Shown here piece after piece: positions 1 through 8,687 of a stretch of 18,993 nt of DNA. The notes beneath the pieces are model-generated. The model was not told where the DNA came from, made no database searches, and saw only the letters and a program-made list of their open reading frames with translations. The stretch lies in assembly GCA_016713735.1 (NCBI GenBank), contig JADJOP010000028.1:1-18993 (forward strand). Reading direction: 5' to 3'. A program made the position numbers and the translations under genes. Source of the DNA: Bryobacterales bacterium. GTDB lineage: Bacteria > Acidobacteriota > Terriglobia > Bryobacterales > Bryobacteraceae. The stretch's first letter is position 1. Every line of letters starts with the position of its first letter.

Positions 1-199
1 GACAGTAGCGCAGCAAGCCGGGGTTGAGCAATACACCATCCACGCCGGCTTCGACGAACCTGCGGATTTGCGATTGCGGGTCGAGCGTGCCGGGGATAGG
101 CCCGAGCGTCCCGCCGTGATCAAAGGCAACGACGAGGGCCTTGTGAGCGCGCCCCTTGAGGAGGCGGTTGAGCCGTATTGCCTTGCCGAGACCCTGCAT
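1..199 (-). CDS. DhnA-type class I aldolase, N-terminal part (runs off left edge)
   Basis: The first 66 residues of a minus-strand protein whose C-terminus lies outside the window. The N-terminus GKAIRLNRLL, then VVAFDHGGTLGPIPG at about residues 23-37 and the GVDGVLLNPGLLR strand near residue 55, match the start of the DhnA/FbaB class I aldolases (COG1830; relatives are fructose-bisphosphate aldolase and LsrF). These are cytoplasmic TIM barrels that cleave ketose phosphates through a lysine Schiff base. The catalytic lysine lies beyond the edge and cannot be checked. The ATG at 199 is preceded by a GGAG-type ribosome site, and a sigma-70 promoter lies 45-73 bases upstream. The gene diverges from the agarase-like gene. 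The exact substrate is unknown; a sugar phosphate made by the PfkB kinase of this window is an inference. Confidence 0.8.
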   Translation of the reverse strand, partial: MQGLGKAIRLNRLLKGRAHKALVVAFDHGGTLGPIPGTLDPQSQIRRFVEAGVDGVLLNPGLLRYC

Positions 200-243
200 C
201 CGTTCCACTCCACATTCCGCCCAGCGTAATTCGGGTTTCCCAC

Positions 244-272
244 AATCTATCCGCGGACCGGAGGAGTGTCAA
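244..272 (-). promoter_or_regulatory. Sigma-70 promoter for the DhnA-type aldolase
   Basis: On the minus strand TTGACA (272-267) is followed after 17 bases by TAGATT (249-244). The -35 box is perfect, the -10 matches 4 of 6, and the spacing is ideal. A start site near 237 would leave a leader of about 38 bases before the ATG at 199. A T-rich patch touches the upstream edge of the -35 box. Confidence 0.5.
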
Positions 273-311
273 TCGTTTTCAGTGATTTTATGTTTGGTTC
301 TGATCGATTTT
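273..311. promoter_or_regulatory. AT-rich candidate DeoR operator between aldolase and agarase-like gene
   Basis: This patch stands out from the GC-rich surroundings. It holds TCGTTTT at 273-279, directly abutting the aldolase -35 box, further T-tracts at about 10-11 base spacing, and ATCGAT at 303-308 followed by a TTTT run. TCGTTTT and ATCGAT recur together in the other patch at 5312-5331, upstream of the Tat protein gene. DeoR-family regulators often bind T-rich direct repeats containing TTCGTTT-like half-sites, and a DeoR gene is present at 5317-6174. Assigning the site to that protein is inference. Confidence 0.3.
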
Positions 312-426
312 GATCGCAGGTGCTCCCATCGCGCGATTGATCCTGAGCTTTCGCTATTCTGACAACACCCAGGCAACGGCCGCGCCAGGCTCCGGCCCGT
401 CACCTGAGCCACGTGAGAAGAAGCCC

Positions 427-1695
427 ATGATCCCCCTGCACCGTCAACAAGAGCGCCCCAGCGGGTTGCGGCGAGGCTCTCTCGCGCCGCGAAGCGATTC
501 CGCTGGCCGTGAGCATTCCCGCTTGCCTGGGCATGCCGGGGCTGGTTTTGACCGGTATGGCGGGGTGCGCGCGATTCGCGGCAAACGGACGGGCTGGTTC
601 CACGTCGAGGAGATGGAGGGACGCTGGTTCTTCGTCACGCCGGAGGGCAACGCCTTCTTCTCGCTTGGGGTGACGCACGCGGCCGAGTGCATCCGCCGGG
701 ATGAGCGGAGCCTCTTCGTCTCCCGCTATGGGGGCAGCGAGACGCGCCTGAGCGAGTTTTTCTTGGCGCGGTTTCAGGAGTGGGGCTACAACTCGGCCGG
801 GTACGGTCCGCTGCCGGCGATGGAAACGAAGTTCCCCTACGTGGCCACCATCTGGACCGAGGGGCCGCGCTCCTTTTCAGCGGGCGTGCAATCAGACAAT
901 ACGGACATCTTCGATCCGGCGGTGCGCGAGCGGTTGCGCCGGACGGTCCGCGAGGCGGCTGCCCGTCATGCCGGCAATCCCTTTTGCCTGGGATATGTGT
1001 TCATCGACCTGCCCGTTTGGGACCCTGCCTTCCGAGGCGCCGACGGACAGGGCAGCTATGTCGATTTCATGCGCGCGTTGCCCGCAAGCGCGCCGGGCAG
1101 ACGGGCGTATGAGGAGTTTCGGGCCCGGCGGGCGACGGGCGGCCTGGCGGCAAGCGACGAAGCGTTCGTGAACGAGATCGCCGAAAGCTACTATGCCTGC
1201 GCGGGTGGGGGAACTGCGTCAGGCCGACCCCAACCACCTTGTTTTGGGTGACCGCTTCATGGCTTTGCCGGAGCGCACACGGACTCGATTCTGGCGACCG
1301 CGGCGCGCCATGTGGATGTGATCGCTTTTCAGCCGATGGGTACGAGGACGATGCTGCGCTCCTATCTGGACAAGGTCCTCGCTCTGACCGGGAAACCTGC
1401 GCTGCTGGCCGACGTCAACACGATGACGCAGCGTCCGGTGAAGGATCAGGCCGACAGCAGCGACTACGAGCGCTCGGCCGGTGAACACACGATGGCTTAC
1501 TACCTTGATGCGGCGGGCAGCAAGGCCTGCATCGGCATCCACCGCTGCACGGTACGCGACTACCAGCCCTGGAACCCGCGGTATCACCGGCGTGGATTGC
1601 TGAAAGCCGACGACACGCCGTACGCCGTTCTGAGTGAGTACACGGCGCGAACGAACCGGCTGGTCTATGAGCGTGTCTACGGCCGCGGGCAGTAG
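427..1695 (+). pseudogene. Agarase-like glycoside hydrolase, interrupted by frameshifts
   Basis: The conserved core begins near 562 with YGGVRAIRGKRTGWFHV, then GRWFFVTPEGNAFFSLGVTH, the typical opening of agarase-like (beta/alpha)8 glycosidases (GH50-like, clan GH-A). It continues with NPFCLGYVFIDLPVWD at about 979-1023 and ends with KADDTPYAVLSEYTARTNRL. The frame shifts within the G run at 1207-1211 and shifts back near 1275-1283; between these, the alternate frame reads GELRQADPNHLVLGDRFMAL as expected. A twin-arginine signal (SRREAIPLAVSIPACLG) is readable from about 482 to 540 in a different frame from the core, so a further indel near 540-560 and probably another upstream are likely. 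Usual catalytic glutamates are not obvious: the first site reads FIDLPVWD. The start at 427 is provisional. It is convergent with the next gene, with a 5-base gap. Confidence 0.65.
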
Positions 1696-1700
1696 CGGGT

Positions 1701-4700
1701 TCAGTTGCCCGCCGGGAAGTATGGGTGAAGCGGCGCGGCAGGCTTGCCCAGGCGAACAGACAGACGCTGCTCGCCGCTGCCGCGCACGGTGACGGTCAAC
1801 CAGCCCGATGCGGCGTCGTAGCGCCAGCCGTTGCGGAGGGGCACGGAGTTGAGAGACACCTCGTTCACTTCTTTTTGAGAGTAGAGGCGAACGGTAAAGG
1901 CCGCCGCCTCCCGGGAGAGAAAGAGAAGTTCGACCTCGGTCGCCTTCTCATCGCAGCGGCCGGAAACGTACTCGGCTGGAGCCCACTCGGAGAGAAACAG
2001 CGGGATGTCGCCAACGCAGAGCAAGGCGAGGTCGTAGATGTCGGTGGCTGAGTTCCAGGTAACAGGGCGTTCGCGCCGCTGCGCGATTCCGGCTTTAGCC
2101 TTTTCCAGGAGACCGGCGAGGTTCCAGCCAAGGAACAGGCGTTGGGTCAGATCGGGAAACGAGATTCTGCCGCTGCCGCGCGCAGTTGTTTCCTCGATCG
2201 CCTTCTGTTCGGCGAGGATGCGCTCACCGGCCCAGGTCTTATAGGCCAGCGCCAGTTCGTGAGATGTGCCTTTGGAGGTGTCGAGCAGGCCGATGGCTCC
2301 CATCTTATTGGGAGCCGCCATGATGCCGTCTTCCGTGAAGTGATAGGCCCTGGAATCCACGCCAGGGGTCGCCAGGCGCGGTGATGGATTCGAGATAGCC
2401 GGGGAGGGCGAGCCGAGCCACGCAGGGTACCATGGCGCGCGCGCCCAGCACCTTGCCAGCAGAGCGTCGGCAGGGCGCCCGCACTGTTCGGCGGCGTAGG
2501 CGAAGGCAAGGTTGCCATAGGGCTCGCTGTTGAGCATGTCGAAGCCGGCGTTGGACCAGTATTCGAGAGCCCCGGAGGACATGCAGGCCCAGTCATTGAC
2601 CCGCGGCAGATATTCGTGCAGGCGGCGGCAGTGATTCCAGTTGGCTCGCAGCGTGGTCCAATCGCCGTAGTAGCGGGCGTAGGCGGTGAAACAACTGGCC
2701 GTGACGCTGGAGGCTTCGTTGCCGTCGTTGAAGTTGCGGTATCCGAACTGGGTCTGTGTGGGCCACACGAAGTGGATGATGTACTCGACGCCGCTGAACG
2801 GTTCCCGTTTCTGCCGCACGAGGCACTTATGCGCATAGAAGTTGAGCGTTTCCCAATAGCGGATTTTGTGGTAGCGGTCGATTTTGGCACGCAGGGCGGG
2901 CGAGTAGGCGGGCCTGGCCTGGATGGCATTGAAGGTGTACCACCACTTGTAGACATCGATACAGGGCGACTCGTTGAAGGGCATCGTGTTGGCGATGTCA
3001 TACTGCGCCAGGTCTTCGTGCAGGTCGCCCGAGCCTTCGTTGCGCACGTTTGGGTCGGGATGCGTCTTGCTGTCAAGATGCAAGCCGCCGGTGGCCCAGT
3101 CGATTGCCTCGCGCAGCACCATCCGCCCGTCGGCGGGAATGATGGCGCGGTGGTCCCGCGGCGGGAGCGGGATGCGCACCAACGTCGTCTCCCCCTTGAC
3201 CGCCTGCAGCGGGCCGAGTTTGGTCGGGCAGGAGAGGTCCATGGCATCACGCGGAAGTTCGAGGGGCGCGCCTGCGGATCGAGCCAGGGGGAGCACGGGA
3301 GCGAGTGGAGCCAGCGTTTCCGCCGGCGTGCCCCAGGCGCTGGTGAATGGGCGGAAGCGGAAGCGGTTGGCCAACACCACCGTTTCTTTTTCCATCCAGC
3401 CGATTTCGTCGCAGTCGACCGGATAACGAAGGAAGATCTGACTCCAGCGGCGCGCCGCCGCCACGGCGTCGCCGGGGACCTCCCGGGTCCATTGCGTGGT
3501 TTGGCCTGGAGCGAGCCGCCGGGCTCCCCAGAGGCGCGAGGTGAACAGCGCGCCGAAGCCACCCGCGCCGAACGTGAGATGCAAGCCGTCACCGAGACGG
3601 ACGCTTTCCGGCCGGCGGGTGAGGACGAGGAGGACTGGAACGTCGCGCATCTCGGGCTGGGCGATGAACAGCAGCAGCCAGCCCTCGGCGAGGTCGGCGG
3701 AGTGGATGGTCTCGCCGCTGCTCATGACGCGAATTCCCGAGGCCGAGGCGTAGGCCGCGTGGGTGACGCTGGAGCAGGTGAGGCTTGGCTGGCGGGCGTC
3801 GCCTTCCCACAAGATCGCCGGTGAACCAAGCGAGAGTGTAGAGCGCACCACGGCGCCGTTGTCGTAGCGCCAGGAGAGGGGTCTTGGCGAACCAGTTCTG
3901 CACCACCTCGCCGATGCGCGGCTGGCGCTGGCCATTGACGGCGAGAGTAGGTAGTTCTTGGGTCGAACTCCCAAGGCTTGCCGCCGCGCACAACAAAGGT
4001 CCGGGTGCCCGGCGCCTGAACCGTGCCATTGGCGGTGAGGTTGTCCACGAGGCCGCCTTCGGAGTTCAGCCAGCCGAACCGTCCGCAGTTGTTGCGGCTG
4101 ACCACGGCGAAATCCCGCGGCGGGGTTACGGGCAGGTTGGCAAGAACGCGATCGCGCACGGCAAGCCGCTCCCGCTGCTCACGGCTGTACAACTCGCCGG
4201 CGCGGGTGAGCATCGCTTCGACGGCACGCTCGCCGCCGCTGAGCCAGTAGAGCAGACGGAGCCCCAACTCGTCGCCGCCGTCGAGGGCCGAAGTCTCCTG
4301 CCACACCTGGCCCGAGCCGACGCCGGCGAAGACGACGCGGCCCTTGCCGTGTTTGCCCAGAACCACAGCAGGAGTGCCGTCGTCCCACTGGGCGAGAACC
4401 TCGGCGCCCTCCGTGGCCGTGACACGAAGGCCGAAGTGCTTGGGTCCGTTGGCGGGGCGGAAGCCGCGCCACGGGCCGGTGCGGCCGAGCCGCAACCGAG
4501 AGGGCTCTTCGCGAAACGGCGATCCTCGGCGAGACGCACGGGAAGCAGCGGGGGCGATCGCCCCGCCGGGCTTACCGAACAACAACATGTTGCCGCCCGC
4601 GGAGAGGTAGTCCCTAAGGCGCGCCAGGCGGGGATCGGTCTCCGCATGACTTCGGAGGCCGCCAGGACGGCATCGACTCGCACGCCCGCGCCAGCCGGCC

Positions 4701-5249
4701 AATCGATGAGTACGTTGACATAGCGGGCCAGCGAGCCGAACATCAACCGGACCCAGGCTTTGGCGTCGATGCTCTCCACAAGGGCAAGCACGGTGAGGTT
4801 CAGCGCGGCGTCAGGCTCGGGACGGCGGAAGTCGAAGTGGAACAGCTTCTCGGGGCGCGGATCGGCGCCAGCCGCGGTGTAGTGAATGAGATAGGCGCCG
4901 TCTTCAGATCCGCCGGCAGGCGGACCGGGATCTCCCCCGTGGCCCCGGCGGTAAGCTGGAGTTCGCCCTCGCCCACGGTCAGGGGGGCCCCTTCGTAGGT
5001 GGTGAGCCGCCAGCGCACGGGCACGTGGGCTGGGGAGGTCTGATTGTTGCGAAAGCGGAGCGCCACCTGCTCGCCCAGAGAGAGCGAGTGGCCGAGGCGG
5101 CCGTAGTCCCAGCCGCAGAACTCGATGGGAGGGGGCTGAGGCCGGGCAGGGGGACCCAATGGTCCCGGGCCGGGCCGTTGTTGGGCTGCGGCGACTCCGG
5201 CTGCGGAAACGCCCACGAATTCGCGGCGATTGAGGATAGGCGCACTCAC
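1701..5249 (-). pseudogene. Large Tat-exported glycosidase-like protein, four frameshifts
   Basis: If read through, a protein of about 1,180 residues. It starts at GTG 5249 with GGAG seven bases upstream. The N-terminus LNRREFVGVSAAGVAAAQ is a twin-arginine signal. A beta-sandwich-like region follows, then a part with TPAVVLGKHGKGRVVFAG (about 4330-4390), like the glutaminase-fold trimerisation domain of GH42-type enzymes. A long aromatic-rich helical region (about 3100-2300), with HFVWPTQTQFGYRNFNDGNE and DMLNSEPYGNLAFAYAAE, resembles an (alpha/alpha)6 glycosidase barrel. The end is a beta-sandwich. The frame breaks lie at about 4896-4901 and 4613-4616 (one base missing each), and 3947-3956 and 3878-3881 (one base extra each); the net shift is zero. 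No CAZy family could be assigned. The role is probably degradation of an extracytoplasmic glycan, under DeoR control. Confidence 0.6.
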
Positions 5250-5273
5250 GAGGCAACTCCAGTCATCGGCTTC

Positions 5274-5301
5274 ATCCTACCGGAGCGCCGAGCGATGTCA
5301 A
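5274..5301 (-). promoter_or_regulatory. Sigma-70 promoter for the Tat-exported protein
   Basis: On the minus strand TTGACA (5301-5296) is followed after 16 bases by TAGGAT (5279-5274). A start near 5267 gives a leader of about 18 bases that contains the GGAG ribosome site before the GTG at 5249. The promoter lies in the 67-base gap after the DeoR gene, so the Tat gene can be transcribed separately from its neighbour. Confidence 0.5.
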
Positions 5302-5311
5302 GCGATAGGAT

Positions 5312-5331
5312 TCGTTTTAAATCGATCGTTT
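5312..5331. promoter_or_regulatory. AT-rich candidate DeoR operator before the Tat protein gene
   Basis: TCGTTTT at 5312-5318 and TCGTTT at 5326-5331 form a direct repeat with 14-base spacing, around ATCGAT at 5321-5326. The patch lies 11 bases upstream of the perfect TTGACA box and overlaps the stop codon of the DeoR gene (5317-5319). The same two words occur beside the aldolase promoter at 273-308, also next to a perfect TTGACA. Confidence 0.3.
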
Positions 5332-6174
5332 GCGCGGAGCACGATCCCGGGGCGCGCTGCGGCGGGCCGCTGGAGTGTGGCCGTCTCCGTCTCCCGCTCC
5401 GGCTCCGGCAACGATGACGTGAACGCCGGCTTCGCGAATCGCGTCCAGGTGGGAGGCGGGGGTGTTGCTGTCGGTAACGAGGACATCGACGTCGGTGACC
5501 GGCCCCACAAAGGCGAACTGCTGTCTGCCGAACTTGCTGTAGTCGGCGACCGCAATGCGCCGCCGGGCCGAGCGGCAGAGTAGCTTCTTGATCTGGGCTT
5601 CGGCGTGGTTGGCCGCTGACATCCCGTAGGCGGGATCGATTGCGGAGACCCCGACAACAGCCGTATCGAGCCGGACGCGCTCAAGCGCCTGTTCGGCCCA
5701 CAGCCCGCACAAGTAGTTTGTGTCCTTTCTCAGTTCGCCTCCGGTGCAGATGACGGTAATTCCGGAGCCGGTCTGCTGGAGTTGGGAGATACAGGCGGGA
5801 GAATTGGTCAGCACAATCAAGCGGGAGAAGGCGCTCTTCAGCAGCCGGGCCAACTCAAAAACGGTTGTGCTGCCTTCGAGAAACAGCGTATCGCCCTCGG
5901 AGATCAGCTTAACGGCTTCCTTGGCGATGGCCTGCTTCTCTTCGCGGTTGGTCCGCTCGAGTGACTGATAGGAAGGTTGAAAACTCGTCGTCGAGATGCG
6001 CGAGACAGCCCCGCCGTGTGAGCGCACCAGCGAGCCTTCCGCTTCTAGTGCGGCGAGGTCGCGCCGGACGGTGGCGGGGGTGACACGCAGGATGCCGCAC
6101 AACTCGGCGGCAGAGACACTTTTCCGCGTGGAGAGGATCTCGCGGATGCGGATGCGCCGATCTTCAGCGAACAT
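5317..6174 (-). CDS. DeoR-family sugar-responsive transcriptional repressor
   Basis: An intact protein of 285 residues. The N-terminal winged helix-turn-helix (about residues 20-55) carries the DeoR signature, with VTPATVRRDLAALEAEG followed by LVRSHGGA. The C-terminal effector domain (about 75-240) shows the family landmarks FLEGSTTVFELA, VLTNSPA, CTGGELRKDTNYLCG, VVGVSAIDPAYGMSAANHAEA and VADYSKFGRQQFAFVGP, which bind a phosphorylated sugar in known members. The last 25 or so residues after HVIVAG are a basic, low-complexity tail not typical of the family, perhaps read-through after a 3' indel. No strong ribosome site is visible before the ATG at 6174. It lies upstream of the Tat protein gene on the same strand and diverges from the PfkB kinase across 1 kb. 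In E. coli a DeoR protein (YihW/CsqR) controls sulfoquinovose catabolism; a parallel here is inference. Confidence 0.93.
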   Translation of the reverse strand: MFAEDRRIRIREILSTRKSVSAAELCGILRVTPATVRRDLAALEAEGSLVRSHGGAVSRISTTSFQPSYQSLERTNREEKQAIAKEAVKLISEGDTLFLEGSTTVFELARLLKSAFSRLIVLTNSPACISQLQQTGSGITVICTGGELRKDTNYLCGLWAEQALERVRLDTAVVGVSAIDPAYGMSAANHAEAQIKKLLCRSARRRIAVADYSKFGRQQFAFVGPVTDVDVLVTDSNTPASHLDAIREAGVHVIVAGAGAGDGDGHTPAARRSAPRDRAPRKRSI

Positions 6175-7227
6175 GACTGGCAGCAGTGTTGCATGGAGGC
6201 TTACGTTGGCGCAAGCTGTGTCCCGCCCCGGCTCTGACGCAGGGGGCGAGCCACGCCTGGAGCGAATGCGCCAAGCGCTCTCTCACCTCCGCTCCGGGAT
6301 CCGCGGCTTGGTTGCCCCAGGCCGCTCCAGCGGGGCTGCGGGGAGTCGGCGTTCCGGCGCCAGTAAGGGCCTTAGGAGAGGGGCCGTCCCGCCGCACCTC
6401 ATGCGACCGCTTCGGCGTAAGGCTTGCGTTGCCTCCCTTCGCTGGTTTGGTAGGCTCTTTGCGTGGACGATATGCACGAAGACAACGGATACCGCCCAAT
6501 CGTCGAACTTGACCGCGAACCCCATACCCGCCTGTCATATGGGTTTCGCCGGAGGAATTCCTGTCCGCCTTGGCATCGACGCTCTCCGGACCGGGAGATG
6601 CGGCCGTTCCGCTCTGCCGCCAGCGCAGACACGGAGTGGCACGCGGTCAAGAGGCCCAGGGCGGCGCACACGCTCTCCAGGCTCCCAAAGGCAAACAGGA
6701 AAAAGAGGGGTTGGCGGGGCATGCCGTCATTACCGGGACGCGCGAGTGCGCGACCGGAGTCAGAGGCTCGGCGCGAGGGAACCGGTTCTTGTCCCATTCC
6801 GCCCCAGAGCCGCTCAACCCGGTAACCGAAGCCGGTTCCTTGATCGATTGCAAACGGAGCGGGTGGCGCGCCGCACACTCCGGGGACAGGCGAAGGGCCG
6901 GGCCGGGGTTACACCGCATGAGCCGTTTCCGGTGAGGGGTCCCGAAGAGATGCATCCGCGGGCCACTCGCATCACCGGGGGGTGTTTCAACAGAGCGCGC
7001 CGCGCCGTGAGGGCATCCTCCGTGTTCGAAGAGAGCGCGCGGGGCGAGTCGGCGATGGCTGATGCCGGCGACTCTCCACGTTCCTGCCGGTTCATCGGAA
7101 GCGCGGGCTTTCTGTCGAGGAAGTCCGGAGAAGCGAGGCGCGCAGGGGTTGGACGCTGTGCCAATGCGGTGTCAGCTCGGTTGGCGCGGCTGGCGGAGAG
7201 GGCTCGGACGTGAGTAAGGGAGTTCCA
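6175..7227. other. About 1 kb without an assignable gene between deoR-like and pfkB-like genes
   Basis: Several open frames overlap here on both strands, the longest being 6540-7213 on the plus strand and 6399-6878 on the minus strand. None has a recognisable motif and the predicted products are arginine- and proline-rich, as expected from GC-rich non-coding DNA. The minus frame 6399-6878 has one hydrophobic stretch (about 6700-6745) and could be a decayed remnant. No tRNA, terminal inverted repeat or transposase signature was seen. It should contain the promoters of both flanking divergent genes, but none stands out. ATCGAT at about 6842, near an AAACG, weakly recalls the two candidate operators. 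Confidence 0.4.
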
Positions 7228-8124
7228 GTGGAGTTTCTTTCGCTCGGCTATTGCGCCTGGGATTACCTTGGCATTGTGCCGCATGTTCCAAGGGACGGTA
7301 AGGTCCGAATGAAGGAACACATCGAGCAGGGCGGCGGTCCGGCCGCAACGGCCGCGGTTACGGCAGCACGCCTGGGAGTGAGTGCCGGGTTTGCGGGGAA
7401 GGTGGGAGACGATGACCGGGGCCGGTACATTCTCGCTGAACTCAGGCGAGAAGGCGTGGACACCTCCGCTTGCATTGTCGAGGCTGGCGCCCAATCGGCG
7501 GCGGCGTTCTGCTGGGTGGAGGAGGGGAGCGGGAACCGCAGCATCGCCTGGCACACGGGTACGGCCACGCCTATGACGGCGGACGATGTGCCGGCGGACG
7601 CGGTTCGGGCGGCCCGCATCTTGCACCTGGACGGAAACCAGCCTGAGGCAGCCCTTGCGGCGGCCTTATGCGCACGGGAAGCGGGGGTCCTCGTATCCCT
7701 TGATGCGGGGACGTTCCGGCCTCACATGGCGCGACTGCTTGAGTTGAGCGACATCGTCGTCGCCTCCGAACAGTTTTCCCGCGAGCTGTTGGGGCGGGAC
7801 GATCCTGAACAGGCGGTGAGGGAGATGTCGACGCGCGGCCCCCGCACCGCCGTGGTCACAATGGGATCGCGGGGTTGTCTTGGCCTGGCGGCGGAGGCGG
7901 GCATTCGAGTGCCGGCCTACCGTTTGGACGCGGTCGATACGACCGGCGCCGGCGACGTGTACCACGGCGCGTTCTGCGCGGCGATTCTCGCCGGTTGGGA
8001 CGTGGAGCGGGCGATGAGGTTCGCCAGCGCCGCGGCAGCGATTAAGTGTACCCGGCTTGGCGGCAGAACTGGCATCCCCTCATACGCCGAGGTGTGCGCG
8101 TTTCTTGATCAGAGGGAGGCTTGA
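7228..8124 (+). CDS. PfkB-family sugar kinase, sulfofructose-kinase (YihV)-like
   Basis: A complete ribokinase-fold kinase of 298 residues. The start is set at GTG 7228 because AAGGGAG lies five bases upstream; GTG 7210 is an in-frame alternative. Sugar-site motif GGGPAATAAVTAARLG is at residues 35-50 and KVGDDDRG at 58-65. The ATP/catalytic signature VDTTGAGDVYHGAF is at 236-249, with D243 as the catalytic base. Close to the end, IKCTRLGGRTGIP (272-284) resembles the corresponding part of E. coli YihV, as does the GGGPAATAA block. The family phosphorylates the primary hydroxyl of sugars such as ribose, fructose, tagatose 6-phosphate or 6-deoxy-6-sulfofructose. With the DhnA aldolase it could form a kinase/aldolase pair. 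The resemblance to YihV was judged from memory and does not prove the substrate. Confidence 0.9.
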   Translation: MEFLSLGYCAWDYLGIVPHVPRDGKVRMKEHIEQGGGPAATAAVTAARLGVSAGFAGKVGDDDRGRYILAELRREGVDTSACIVEAGAQSAAAFCWVEEGSGNRSIAWHTGTATPMTADDVPADAVRAARILHLDGNQPEAALAAALCAREAGVLVSLDAGTFRPHMARLLELSDIVVASEQFSRELLGRDDPEQAVREMSTRGPRTAVVTMGSRGCLGLAAEAGIRVPAYRLDAVDTTGAGDVYHGAFCAAILAGWDVERAMRFASAAAAIKCTRLGGRTGIPSYAEVCAFLDQREA

Positions 8125-8687
8125 GATCATCGGCGGAGGGGTGATGGCCAGCATCGCTTCCGGCGATCAGCCCGAACGGCCGCACCGCTGTGGCCTTGCG
8201 TGAACTTGTGCAACCAGTTGTTGCACCGATTCTCCTTAGGCGAGGCCGAGCGGTAGCAGGCGAATCGGGAACGCCATCGAAACCCACGCTGGATCAACTG
8301 ATCGCGGCCACACAAGCCGCGCTGCTGGGATTGCGTCAACGGGGCCGCGCAAAGCCCTCCGCAGCCACTCTTCCCGCCACGACGCTGTTCGCCGCACCTC
8401 GCCGACGACAAATCGCACACCCGGATTCTCCGATGGATTGAGCCACAACATGAGGCCGAAAATGCTGGCCGCTTCCTCAAACCACCACAATCGCGGAGGC
8501 ACAATCCGAATCTGTGCAGGCGCCGGAGGAACGGCCGTTTGTCGATCCAGCCCCGCGGCAGCACGCCATCGAAGCCCTTGCCACCCGGCAACTCGCCGCC
8601 CCGGAACCCCACCTCGTCATGGAACCAGCCCGAAGCCCCGCGAACTCGCCAAGACCCTCTCTGTAAATGCCTGTGCTTGCAAAACAA
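8125..8687. other. 563 bases with no supportable gene between convergent pfkB-like and padR-like genes
   Basis: Open frames occur on both strands (plus 8190-8441; minus 8127-8687 and 8236-8502) but no product has a recognisable family motif, and no ribosome site supports a start. The minus frames include GWFHDEVGFRGGELPGGK near 8620 and, in another frame, RLWWFEEAASIFGLMLWLNP near 8470. Their join would need a frameshift, so a decayed minus-strand gene is possible but unproven. A weak hairpin (ATCGC/GCGAT, five-base loop) about 30 bases after the pfkB-like stop lacks a T-tract. Confidence 0.35.

Noticed and set aside
2147..3824. Long open frames on both strands inside the Tat protein gene (minus 2147-3592, plus 2616-3824)
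   Set aside because: They are shadows: low-complexity Ser/Thr/Pro/Arg text or valine/glycine-rich antisense text, with no motif.
6860..6910. RNase P RNA-like words (CTCCGGGGACAGGCGAAGG)
   Set aside because: The two universally conserved P4 segments are not present in order.
6700..7000. Group II intron or other catalytic RNA, suggested by GAGCCG..GGTGAGGGG near 6918
   Set aside because: The domain V stem with its paired ACGGTTC strand is missing and no reverse transcriptase is present.
8125..8687. IS66-like transposase remnant on the plus strand
   Set aside because: Only a vague resemblance in one frame (EPQHEAENAGRFL); no DDE motif, accessory genes or terminal repeats.
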